This document shows positions 42,532 through 50,464 of a stretch of 64,000 nucleotides of DNA, piece after piece (position 1 is the first letter of the stretch; each line of letters starts with the position of its first letter). Origin of the DNA: Winogradskyella sp. (GTDB lineage: Bacteria > Bacteroidota > Bacteroidia > Flavobacteriales > Flavobacteriaceae); assembly GCF_003712105.1 (NCBI RefSeq), contig NZ_RHLG01000002.1, positions 62,001 to 126,000 of the forward strand. Reading direction: 5' to 3'. The position numbers were made by a program, and so were the translations under genes. A model generated the notes under the pieces. The model had not been told where the DNA came from and did no database searches. It worked only from the letters and a program-made list of their open reading frames with translations.

Positions 42532-43116
42532 TTAATTTGAAGCGATTTCTTTACGTATACGACTTAGACTTTCTGTAGTGATACCCAAATATGAAGCTAT
42601 GTGATAATTTTTAACTTCTTTTTCAATCTCTGGGTAAGAGTTTCTAAAATTGATATAGCGTTCAGTAGCAGTTTGTGAAATATTAGACAATATTCTTTTC
42701 TGAAAAGCAGCGAACGCTCGCTCTAGCTTTTTGCGAAAGAAGGATTCAATCCTAGGGATTTTTGCATATAAGGTTTCTTTATCTTTTTTGCAGATTCTAT
42801 ATAATATTACATCCTGAATTACTTCAATGTTCATTATAGATTTTGAATCAGAAAAAAATGCAGTATAATCACTCATCCACCAATCTTTGATTGCAAATTG
42901 TACTGTATACTCTTTGCCTGACAAATCGGTATGATAAGACCTTAAGCAACCTTCATAAGTATAGTATTGATAATCAGTAGTTTCTCCTGTTTTTAATAAA
43001 ATATCACCTTTTTTATAAGTTACTTTATGAAAAACAGAAGCTATAATTTCTATCTCATCTTCAGTAAATTCTAATCCTTTAAAAATCTCGTTTATTTTCG
43101 ATTTATCGCTTCGCAT
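42532..43116 (-). CDS. Crp/Fnr-family transcriptional regulator
   Basis: 194 residues. A cyclic-nucleotide-binding-like barrel (about 20-120; YKKGDILLKTGETTDYQYYTYEGCLRSYHTDLSGKEY) precedes a C-terminal helix-turn-helix (VKNYHIASYLGITTESLSRIRKEI). This is the small flavobacterial type without a clear cAMP pocket, so its ligand is not known. It stands next to the serine hydrolase gene on the same strand, 91 nt downstream of it. Confidence 0.87.
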   Translation of the reverse strand: MRSDKSKINEIFKGLEFTEDEIEIIASVFHKVTYKKGDILLKTGETTDYQYYTYEGCLRSYHTDLSGKEYTVQFAIKDWWMSDYTAFFSDSKSIMNIEVIQDVILYRICKKDKETLYAKIPRIESFFRKKLERAFAAFQKRILSNISQTATERYINFRNSYPEIEKEVKNYHIASYLGITTESLSRIRKEIASN

Positions 43117-43207
43117 AGATTGTAATTCTCGAAGAAATTACATAAAAACGATTGAAGATTTATTCTAAATAGACAAATGCATAGAAAAAGCAGTTTATTA
43201 GAAGAAT

Positions 43208-44287
43208 TTAGCCATTATTTTGAGCTATTGCTATTAATTGCCCAGCTACAGTTGATATTTCTCTTCCAGCTCCAGATGTGTTTGAAACTGCTATAATTAC
43301 GGCATTTAAACTTGGTACAATAAACAATTGTGTTGAAGATCCTGTTTGTGCACCATTATGTCCATAAATGCTACCAACATTTGGTGATTTTCCGTAAAGA
43401 AAGAATCCAAAGCCATAACTATTATTTACCTTTTCTAAGCTATGATGTTGACACATTAATTTTAAAGTCTCTTCGCTAACCAGTTTATTAGAAAGTAAAG
43501 CATTTCCAAATTTTGTTAAGTCGCCAATTGTACTATAAAAACCTCCAGCAGGAATACGATTGCTTAAATTGTTGGCCTTAGCTTTTTTAATTTTTCCTTT
43601 TCTGTTTTTATGATATAGTGCAGCCGAATTTGGTCTTTTTATTCCTGGCTTTTCAATACCCGTATGCGTCATACCTGCTTTATCCCAAATGTGCTTTTGC
43701 ATATAGTTTTCGTAAGATTCGTTAGTTACTTTTTCGATTAAAATACCTAGAACTACATACCCGTAACTGGTATAATGATAGTTGCTGCCAGGCTCAAATA
43801 ACAATTCTCTGTCTTTAAAAACAGCATAGGCATCCAAAAGTGTTTTGTAGTTAACTTTATTTTCAATTTCTTTTTCGTTTTTGTAAGCATCAATCCCAGA
43901 CGTATGAGTTAGAATATGTCTTGTTGTAATTTTCGTTGTATTACTCTGAATAAATTCGGGAATGTATGTGTCTATTGGTGTATCAATATCTATCAAGCCT
44001 TGTTCTACAAGTTGCATAACAGCTACAGCTGTCATTGATTTTGCAATAGACGCTGTTCTTATTTCTGTATCAATCTTAAATTCTATTTTCGCTTCTTTAT
44101 TTGCATAACCCACTGCGGCTTCCCATGCAACTTCGCCATTAATCGATAGACTAGCTGAAGTGCCAACAACTTGTTGTTCTTTAATTACGGCTTCAAGTAA
44201 TTTATTAGATTGTTCAGTTATTGATTGAGAGGAACAAACTAAGCTTTGTACAGTTAGGACAATACATAATACTAATGTTTTTTTCAT
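43208..44287 (-). CDS. Exported beta-lactamase-fold serine hydrolase
   Basis: 359 residues with a signal peptide (about 1-20). Class C beta-lactamase-like fold: the nucleophile motif TASIAKSMTAVAV (SxxK), YHYTSYGYVVLG in place of the Y-x-N loop, and YGHNGAQTGSS (HxG). Substrates of such enzymes range from D-peptides to esters. It follows the LytTR regulator gene by 61 nt on the same strand, so the two may be linked. Confidence 0.87.
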   Translation of the reverse strand: MKKTLVLCIVLTVQSLVCSSQSITEQSNKLLEAVIKEQQVVGTSASLSINGEVAWEAAVGYANKEAKIEFKIDTEIRTASIAKSMTAVAVMQLVEQGLIDIDTPIDTYIPEFIQSNTTKITTRHILTHTSGIDAYKNEKEIENKVNYKTLLDAYAVFKDRELLFEPGSNYHYTSYGYVVLGILIEKVTNESYENYMQKHIWDKAGMTHTGIEKPGIKRPNSAALYHKNRKGKIKKAKANNLSNRIPAGGFYSTIGDLTKFGNALLSNKLVSEETLKLMCQHHSLEKVNNSYGFGFFLYGKSPNVGSIYGHNGAQTGSSTQLFIVPSLNAVIIAVSNTSGAGREISTVAGQLIAIAQNNG

Positions 44288-44348
44288 GATGATTTATTTT
44301 AATGATTTATCACAAAAATATATGCTTAGCGACTGCAAACTCTTATTT

Positions 44349-45137
44349 TTATTGAGATTGGGATAAATGATCTTGTTTTTGGGACGATTGAATTGCCGTT
44401 ATTAATTTGGACTTATAGTTTTTTGATACTGGTACTTCTGTCTCCGTTAGTTTTACACTAGAAGAATCATTCCATTCTATAAAATGAGATAGATTTATCA
44501 AATGCGAACGATGAACTTTGAATAAATTTGGCACATCGTTTTGAATGTTTTTTAAAGTATTACGAAGCAACTTTTTATTAAGCTTGCCATTACGTAGATA
44601 ATTGACTTCAACATAATTATCTGCACTAGAAATGCATACGATATCATCTGGCAATATTTTTAAGATATCTAACTTATTATCTCCTTTAAGCGTTAATAAA
44701 CTTTCCTTTTTTTGAGGTGCTTTTTTATTAAAAAACCATCTCAAAAAAATAATAACCGATAGTAATACTAAACTTATTGGGATATAGATATAGGCAGACC
44801 AAGTCCAGAAATCATATTCTCCATTAACCCATTCTGTTCTATAATATGCATAGCATGCTTTAATTTGTATACTATTGAAAACAACAATAAAAAGTACTTC
44901 AAAAACAATGGTCCATTTTTTAAGTGTTTTAAAAACAAAATTCTGTATTGGAACTAAAAGCATATAATTTAAAAAACAGATAATCCCATATGGCGGAAGT
45001 ATTTGCAGTCGTTCTTCAAAATCAAGATCAGATATATCAAATGGTGCAATAAGAACAAGAAATAATACTAGCCATAAACTAATGGCTATTGCAATAAAAA
45101 AGTGATGTTTTAAAGAAGTATTTAACTGTAATCTCAA
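44349..45137 (-). CDS. Membrane-bound LytTR-family transcriptional regulator
   Basis: 262 residues. Four hydrophobic segments (about 12-30, 48-68, 75-95 and 112-135) precede a LytTR DNA-binding domain (about 160-255: KILPDDIVCISSADNYVEVNYLRNGKLNKKLLRNTLKNIQ, LFKVHRSHLINLSHF). There is no receiver domain. The membrane part probably senses a signal directly. It lies between two serine hydrolase genes, all on the minus strand. Confidence 0.9.
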   Translation of the reverse strand: MRLQLNTSLKHHFFIAIAISLWLVLFLVLIAPFDISDLDFEERLQILPPYGIICFLNYMLLVPIQNFVFKTLKKWTIVFEVLFIVVFNSIQIKACYAYYRTEWVNGEYDFWTWSAYIYIPISLVLLSVIIFLRWFFNKKAPQKKESLLTLKGDNKLDILKILPDDIVCISSADNYVEVNYLRNGKLNKKLLRNTLKNIQNDVPNLFKVHRSHLINLSHFIEWNDSSSVKLTETEVPVSKNYKSKLITAIQSSQKQDHLSQSQ

Positions 45138-45184
45138 AACTAGCTTGATAATAAAAACAAGTTAAGATTTTTAGTGATAATTAG

Positions 45185-45216
45185 CATAAAAAAACCATCT
45201 CTAAATTGAGATGGTT
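45185..45216 (-). terminator. Terminator of the 550-residue serine hydrolase gene
   Basis: AACCATCTC (45193-45201) and GAGATGGTT (45208-45216) form the stem, followed on the minus strand by a run of eight T. It separates this gene from the LytTR regulator. Confidence 0.75.
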
Positions 45217-45240
45217 ATTAGTATTGGTTTGAAATTAAAA

Positions 45241-46893
45241 TTATTCAATCTTCTTTGCTTCGGTTTCTTGACCGCCTTGATAAAGTGTGAAACTTTCTAC
45301 AACTCCAGTTTCATTTTTATTAAATACGACTTTGAGCGCAGTAACTTTTGCAAAAAATGTAGTTTCGTTTTCTGCAAATATTTCAAATTTTCCTTGGCCT
45401 GTAGCTTGACCAAAAATTTTGTTACCTTCAACTGTAACCTCTACGATAAAATTTGGTGCTAATTCGTATTTGCCAGCGTACTTGCTCAATATTTCATTGG
45501 ATAGTGTAACTTCTTTTCTTGCCTCAGGCATTGATTTATCTACTTCTTTACCTACATTTTCAGAGTCAGTAATAAAAATAGCTTGTCTTTTGCCGTCAGC
45601 AGTTTTAGAAAATTTGTATTCAATATTTCCTTCCTCGAACATAAATCGGTCTTCTGCTAAAGGGAAAATATCAAAAACAGTGTTTGTTTCAGATTCTCGC
45701 ATACTCTTCAGCTTTCCGTCTTTTATAAAAATATGTCTTATTGCTCCATCTTCGAACTCATAAGCGCCAACCCATTGTTTTAGTTGCTCTTGAGATAATT
45801 CAACAACATCTTTCATGGTAGGATAAGGCTTTCCAATAGCAGCAGCGGCTAGGTTTTGTGTTAAAGCACCAATATCGTTGCAACTACAATTACTAAGACC
45901 AATAACATAAACGTCTTCCTCAATCATGTAGATGCCATTTGTAGATGTACCAAAAATACCACCACTATGCGTATAACCTTTAGAGCCTTTTAATGTCATT
46001 TCTCCCAATCCATAACCATAAGTAATATGTTCTCCATTATTGAGTTCAGACCCATTAATTGCTTTTTGTAACGAAGATGCTTTTATTAAGGTATTGTCTC
46101 TAAGGGCATTTTGCCATTTTAGCATATCGTCAATTGTAGAAGTTAAAGAACCAGCAGCATGTGGTAGAGTCATGCTAAGGTAATTTGCATTTACATATCC
46201 ATTTGCATCCTGCTCATAAGGCATAGCTCTATTTTTAATTAATTCACGATTACTTCCATATTGAGATGCAGTCATTCCTAAGCGATCAAAAATGTTCTTC
46301 TCGACAAAGTTTTCATAGGTATCGCCTGAAATAACTTCTATTATTTTACCTAAAAGCACATAGCCAGAATTATTATATTTAAATGCTTCTCCTGGATCAA
46401 AATCCATTGGTTCATTTTTGAAGTAGTCAATGAGCTCATCCAAAGTTTTATCCACACGAGCTACTTTTACTAAATCTCCAATACCAGTATAACTCTTTAT
46501 CCCTGAAGTATGATTTAACAGTTGATGAACAGTAATGGTTTTTCCATTAGTTGGATAATCTGGTACAAATTTGGTAATTGGGTCATCCAAGCTAAGCTTA
46601 CCTTGTTCTTCAAGCATTAAAATTGATACTGCGGTAAATTGTTTTGTTATTGATGCCAGCATAAAAACATTTTCTGGAATCATGTCAATATCATGTTCCA
46701 AATCAGATTTACCAACAGCTTTTCTATAGATAGGTTTGCCATTTTTGGCTACTAGAATAGTAGCGCCAGGCATATCAGTTTGGTAATATTTCTCAACAAT
46801 ATCATCAAATTGTTGATTTAAGTCTTGCGCTTGAATGTTAGTGATAAAAAGAAGACATAGACCAAGAGCTAAATAGGAAGGTTTTATTTTCAT
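45241..46893 (-). CDS. Exported serine hydrolase with C-terminal extension
   Basis: 550 residues from the ATG at 46893, which begins a proper signal peptide (MKIKPSYLALGLCLLFITNIQAQ); a longer reading adds an unlikely 29 residues. The beta-lactamase-like domain (about 30-370) has ASITKQFTAVSILML (SxxK), FKYNNSGYVLLGKI (YxN) and YTHSGGIFGTST (HxG). The last 170 residues have two repeated small beta-domains (LKQWVGAYEFEDG..., LSKYAGKYELAPNF...), DUF3471-like. Likely acts in the periplasm on cell-wall or peptide substrates. Confidence 0.88.
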   Translation of the reverse strand: MKIKPSYLALGLCLLFITNIQAQDLNQQFDDIVEKYYQTDMPGATILVAKNGKPIYRKAVGKSDLEHDIDMIPENVFMLASITKQFTAVSILMLEEQGKLSLDDPITKFVPDYPTNGKTITVHQLLNHTSGIKSYTGIGDLVKVARVDKTLDELIDYFKNEPMDFDPGEAFKYNNSGYVLLGKIIEVISGDTYENFVEKNIFDRLGMTASQYGSNRELIKNRAMPYEQDANGYVNANYLSMTLPHAAGSLTSTIDDMLKWQNALRDNTLIKASSLQKAINGSELNNGEHITYGYGLGEMTLKGSKGYTHSGGIFGTSTNGIYMIEEDVYVIGLSNCSCNDIGALTQNLAAAAIGKPYPTMKDVVELSQEQLKQWVGAYEFEDGAIRHIFIKDGKLKSMRESETNTVFDIFPLAEDRFMFEEGNIEYKFSKTADGKRQAIFITDSENVGKEVDKSMPEARKEVTLSNEILSKYAGKYELAPNFIVEVTVEGNKIFGQATGQGKFEIFAENETTFFAKVTALKVVFNKNETGVVESFTLYQGGQETEAKKIE

Positions 46894-46947
46894 ATTGATT
46901 AGTGAATGATTAATGTAAATAAGACGATTGTATGAAAATAAAGTTAC

Positions 46948-46974
46948 AAAAAAACCACTTTGAATTTTCAAAGT
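46948..46974 (-). repeat. 27-bp terminator-like repeat, copy 1
   Basis: Identical over 27 bp to 48258-48284. On the minus strand it gives an ACTTTGAA/TTCAAAGT hairpin followed by T residues, 22 nt after the WYL regulator stop. The outer arm present in copy 2 is lost here. Confidence 0.75.
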
Positions 46975-46995
46975 AAACAATCACGGCTATCATAA

Positions 46996-47691
46996 TTAAT
47001 GATGACCGTCGTACGAATCCGCTTTTATATATTCTTGAAGACTAAACTTTCTATCAGTGAATTTATCAGGTAGAATTTTAAAATGCTGAATTCTATCTAT
47101 CCTAAAAGCACGATACGCATCTCTTAAGTAACACCATGCAATTAAAATCCATTTTTGATTTGTAGAAATGAGCGTGTAGGGTTCAATTTTTCTGAAGGTA
47201 ATATTTGGGTCATCTGCTTTACGATAATTAATTTCTATATAATTAAAATTTGTAATCGCTAGCTGAATTTCTGAAAGCGCTGCACTTGAGATATCTTCTT
47301 GATGTGGCTCAAAAACAAAGATTTTACTTTCTAAAAATTCACTCTTTTCTTGGATCGAAGTTCTAAAGACAGATTTAATTTTCACCAAAGCATTATTAAA
47401 ATCATTAGCGAAAGAAGAATCTTGCGTTTTATTCACCAAATGCTGCGCAGTTACAATGGCATTAGCTTCTTTTTCAGTAAACTGAACAGGTGCCACCATA
47501 TAACCTTCCATTAATGAATAGCCCTTACCTTCAATAGTCGTCACGGGAATACCAGCTTCTTCTAACTTTCTAATATCCCTGTAGATGGTTCTAATACTTA
47601 CATTGTATCTATCGGAAAGTTCTGCAGCCGTTAATAGGCGTTTAGACTTGAGAAGCGTTAATATGGAAATAAGCCTAGCTAGTTGAGACAT
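46996..47691 (-). CDS. WYL-domain transcriptional regulator (YafY type)
   Basis: 231 residues. The N-terminal helix-turn-helix is RLISILTLLKSKRLLTAAELSDRYNVSIRTIYRDIRKLEEAGIPV. The WYL domain (about 130-200) reads YIEINYRKADDPNITFRKIEPYTLISTNQKWILIAWCYLRDAYRAFRIDRI. WYL domains sense nucleic-acid or small-molecule ligands. The VOC gene 107 nt upstream on the same strand is a likely target. An inverted repeat over its own promoter suggests autoregulation. Confidence 0.9.
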   Translation of the reverse strand: MSQLARLISILTLLKSKRLLTAAELSDRYNVSIRTIYRDIRKLEEAGIPVTTIEGKGYSLMEGYMVAPVQFTEKEANAIVTAQHLVNKTQDSSFANDFNNALVKIKSVFRTSIQEKSEFLESKIFVFEPHQEDISSAALSEIQLAITNFNYIEINYRKADDPNITFRKIEPYTLISTNQKWILIAWCYLRDAYRAFRIDRIQHFKILPDKFTDRKFSLQEYIKADSYDGHH

Positions 47692-47696
47692 AATAA

Positions 47697-47728
47697 CAAA
47701 TATAGCGAACCGGAAACCAATTCGCTAT
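47697..47728 (-). promoter_or_regulatory. WYL regulator promoter with inverted repeat
   Basis: On the minus strand TATATTTG (47697-47704) is a -7 box directly before the ATG at 47691. ATAGCGAA (47702-47709) and TTCGCTAT (47721-47728) form an 8-bp inverted repeat with an 11-bp spacer overlapping it, the layout of an autoregulatory operator. It could instead be the terminator stem of the upstream VOC gene. Confidence 0.5.
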
Positions 47729-47797
47729 GTGTTGTTTTTTGATTGAAAATCGTGTTATTCATTTTTTATTGATAAAAGGAATGAACTTAAAATGGCA

Positions 47798-48175
47798 TTA
47801 ATTCCAAGAGTGTAAAGCAATTCTGTTACCTTCAGTGTCTATGAACTGAGCCATATATCCGTTTTCACCAATATCAGTTTTTGGCATTATCACTTTTCCG
47901 CCAGAGTTTTCCACTTTAGCTAATGCAACTCCTAGGTCATTGCCACCATTAATGTAAAGTGTTGGTCCATCGGCTGTCGGTTTTTGTTCTTCACTTTCAA
48001 TTAAACCACCGCCAACACCATTGTTGTCGTTGTCGTAAGGAAACATTCCATACTTTATGTTATGGTCTGGCATGTGATTGTCAACGATTTCAATGTTTAA
48101 AACTGTTCCGTAAAATTGCTTTGCACGTTCGTAATTTTCTACTGGAATTTCAAACCAGCTAATTGCATTTTTCAT
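47798..48175 (-). CDS. VOC-family protein (glyoxalase/bleomycin-resistance fold)
   Basis: 125 residues: AISWFEIPVENYERAKQFYGTVLNIEI opens the fold and GENGYMAQFIDTEGNRIALHSW closes it. Members bind a metal or small molecule; many detoxify or modify small compounds. Substrate unknown. It lies between a WYL regulator and htpG on the same strand. Confidence 0.88.
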   Translation of the reverse strand: MKNAISWFEIPVENYERAKQFYGTVLNIEIVDNHMPDHNIKYGMFPYDNDNNGVGGGLIESEEQKPTADGPTLYINGGNDLGVALAKVENSGGKVIMPKTDIGENGYMAQFIDTEGNRIALHSWN

Positions 48176-48257
48176 TTTTTAAATTGATTTTTAATTAAAC
48201 TTAATGCAAAGATATTTGCACTTGTGTCAGATTGCGTCAGAGGTAATATTTGATAAT

Positions 48258-48289
48258 AAAAAAACCACTTTGAATTTTCAAAGTGGTTT
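48258..48289 (-). terminator. htpG terminator; copy 2 of the 27-bp repeat
   Basis: AAACCACTTTGAA (48262-48274) and TTCAAAGTGGTTT (48277-48289) form a 28-bp palindrome followed on the minus strand by eight T. It lies 41 nt after the htpG stop. Bases 48258-48284 are repeated at 46948-46974. Confidence 0.8.
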
Positions 48290-48330
48290 ATATCTTATTA
48301 GAGACTGAAACACGTTCAGCACTGCAGTAG

Positions 48331-50241
48331 TTATTTTATCATCTCATAGCTACGCTTAATGAAGTTTGTTAACTCTTCGCCAGTTAAAAGGCCCTGAGAT
48401 AAACGCGCCAAGTCTAAACTTTGATTAATTAAGCGTTCTTGCTTTTTGCGAGTTTTGGTGTTTAGGATTTCACCAACCAATTCATGATTAGTATTAACTA
48501 CCAAGTTGTATATTTCTGGCATATTGCCCATACCAAACATTCCACCGCCACCGGTTTGCTGCATCTCTTTCATACGACGCATAAACTCAGGTTGTGTAAT
48601 CATAAAAGGAGATGCACTACTATCCATAGCTTCTAATTGTACCATAAACTTTTCTGATGGTACAACTTCTTTTAGTAACTCATCTAGTTTGCTTTTTTCG
48701 TCTTCTGATAATTTAGAGATAGTTGTATCGTCTTTCTTGATTAAATTATCAATATGGTCAGCATCAACACGGGCAAAAGAAATATTCTCTTTAGTGGACT
48801 CCAATTTTTGCATTAAATGACTAACGATAGGTGAGTCTAACAATAACACCTCATAGTCTTTATCCTTAGCTGCTTGGATATAACTGTGCTGTTCATCTTT
48901 ATTCGAAGTATAAAGAATAACCATCTTGTCATCCTTATCCGTTTGCTTCGCTTTAATAGCATTGGTTAATTCTTCGAATGTGAAGTATTTACCATCTACT
49001 GTTGGGTATAAGGCAAACGCATCCGCTTTTTCGAAGAATTTTTCTTCTGAAAGCATTCCGTATTCAATAACAATTTTGATATCATCCCATTTCTTTTCAA
49101 AATCTTCACGGTTAGTATTGAAAAGTGATTTTAACTTATCAGCAACTTTACGTGTAATGTAAGACGAAATTTTCTTTACGTTACCATCTGCTTGTAAGTA
49201 GCTACGAGATACATTTAAAGGAATATCAGGAGAATCGATAACACCTCTTAACATGGTTAAGAATTCTGGTACGATACCTTCAACATTATCAGTAACAAAT
49301 ACCTGATTTTGGTAGAGTTGAATTTTATCTTTTTGAATTTGCAAATCCGCGGTCATTTTTGGGAAATACAATATACCTGTTAAGTTAAACGGGTAATCTA
49401 CATTTAAGTGAATATTGAAGAGTGGTTCTTCAAATTGCATTGGGTACAATTCTCTGTAGAATCCACTGTAATCCTCATCTTTTAAATCTGCTGGTTGTTT
49501 AGTCCAAGCCGGATTAGGATTATTTATGATGTCATCAACCGTGATTTTGCGTTGAGGTTCAGTCGTTTCCTTGCCGTCTTCATCAGTGATAGTTTCAGGT
49601 TGATGCTCAGGGTCATTTACTTCCTTAGTTCCGAATTTAATAGGAACTGGCATAAACTTGTTATACTTATTTAATAACTCACGAATTCTACTGTCTTCTA
49701 AAAACTCTGTAGAGTCTTCTGCAATATGAAGTATAATTTCTGTACCTCTTTCTGCTTTATCAGATTCATCAAGAGTGAACTCAGGAGAACCATCACATGT
49801 CCAATGAGCAGCTGGAGCATCTGTATGCGATTTGGTTATAATTTCTACTTTATCCGCAACCATAAACGCTGAGTAAAACCCTAAACCAAAGTGACCAATA
49901 ATACCAGCATCTTTAGCTGAGTCTTTGTATTTATCTAAAAACTCTTCAGCACCCGAGAATGCCACTTGGTTAATATATTTTTCTACTTCTTCCGAAGTCA
50001 TACCTAACCCTTGATCTATAATGCGAAGTGTTTTAGCATCTTTGTTAACTTTAACTTCGATTTGTGGATTTCCATACTCAACTTTAGATTCACCGATATT
50101 GGTTAAGTGCTTTAATTTTAAGGTTGCATCAGTAGCATTACTGATAAGCTCACGTAGAAATATTTCGTGATCACTGTATAGGAATTTTTTAATTAATGGA
50201 AAGATATTTTCTACCGATACATTAATACTGCCTTTTGCCAT
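48331..50241 (-). CDS. htpG: Molecular chaperone HtpG (Hsp90)
   Basis: 636 residues, the bacterial Hsp90 length. The GHKL ATPase domain has HEIFLRELISNATDATLKL, RIIDQGLGMTSEEV and GIIGHFGLGFYSAFMVADKV. The middle domain has PLNVSRSYLQADGNVKKI with the catalytic Arg loop. The C-terminal dimerisation domain ends before SYEMIK. It assists folding of client proteins in the cytoplasm under stress. A dispersed palindromic repeat lies directly upstream of its start codon. Confidence 0.97.
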   Translation of the reverse strand: MAKGSINVSVENIFPLIKKFLYSDHEIFLRELISNATDATLKLKHLTNIGESKVEYGNPQIEVKVNKDAKTLRIIDQGLGMTSEEVEKYINQVAFSGAEEFLDKYKDSAKDAGIIGHFGLGFYSAFMVADKVEIITKSHTDAPAAHWTCDGSPEFTLDESDKAERGTEIILHIAEDSTEFLEDSRIRELLNKYNKFMPVPIKFGTKEVNDPEHQPETITDEDGKETTEPQRKITVDDIINNPNPAWTKQPADLKDEDYSGFYRELYPMQFEEPLFNIHLNVDYPFNLTGILYFPKMTADLQIQKDKIQLYQNQVFVTDNVEGIVPEFLTMLRGVIDSPDIPLNVSRSYLQADGNVKKISSYITRKVADKLKSLFNTNREDFEKKWDDIKIVIEYGMLSEEKFFEKADAFALYPTVDGKYFTFEELTNAIKAKQTDKDDKMVILYTSNKDEQHSYIQAAKDKDYEVLLLDSPIVSHLMQKLESTKENISFARVDADHIDNLIKKDDTTISKLSEDEKSKLDELLKEVVPSEKFMVQLEAMDSSASPFMITQPEFMRRMKEMQQTGGGGMFGMGNMPEIYNLVVNTNHELVGEILNTKTRKKQERLINQSLDLARLSQGLLTGEELTNFIKRSYEMIK

Positions 50242-50258
50242 TTTATTAAAAGTTTTAA

Positions 50259-50340
50259 GTCAGTTCGAGTTGAGACGAAGTCGAAGTATCGAGAACTTCT
50301 CGATACATTTCGAAATACATTCGAAACACTCGAAGTGACG
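50259..50340. repeat. Dispersed palindromic (REP-like) element upstream of htpG
   Basis: Outer arms GTCAGTTCGAGT and ACTCGAAGTGAC, with an inner TATCGAGAA/TTCTCGATA palindrome, enclose about 80 bp. Elements with these ends (GTCA...TCGAGT / ACTCGAAGTGAC) are frequent between genes in flavobacterial genomes. It lies in the htpG 5' region and may affect mRNA processing. Confidence 0.7.
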
Positions 50341-50414
50341 TAATTAGTTAAAATTGTTTCTGCGAAATGGTATTCAAATAAAATACCAATAGTAATTTTA
50401 TGACAAGATGACAT

Positions 50415-50446
50415 AAAAAAAGCCACTCGAAAAGAGTGGCTTTTTT
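50415..50446 (-). terminator. Terminator of the S9 peptidase gene
   Basis: AAAAAAGCCACTC (50416-50428) and GAGTGGCTTTTTT (50434-50446) with a 5-nt loop, 18 nt after the minus-strand stop. A and T runs flank both sides. Confidence 0.82.
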
Positions 50447-50464
50447 ATACTATTATATAGTTGT

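Noticed and set aside
50259..50340. tRNA-like signal (GTTCGAGT) upstream of htpG
   Set aside because: No acceptor, anticodon or D-arm can be folded around it; the arms are those of a dispersed palindromic repeat.
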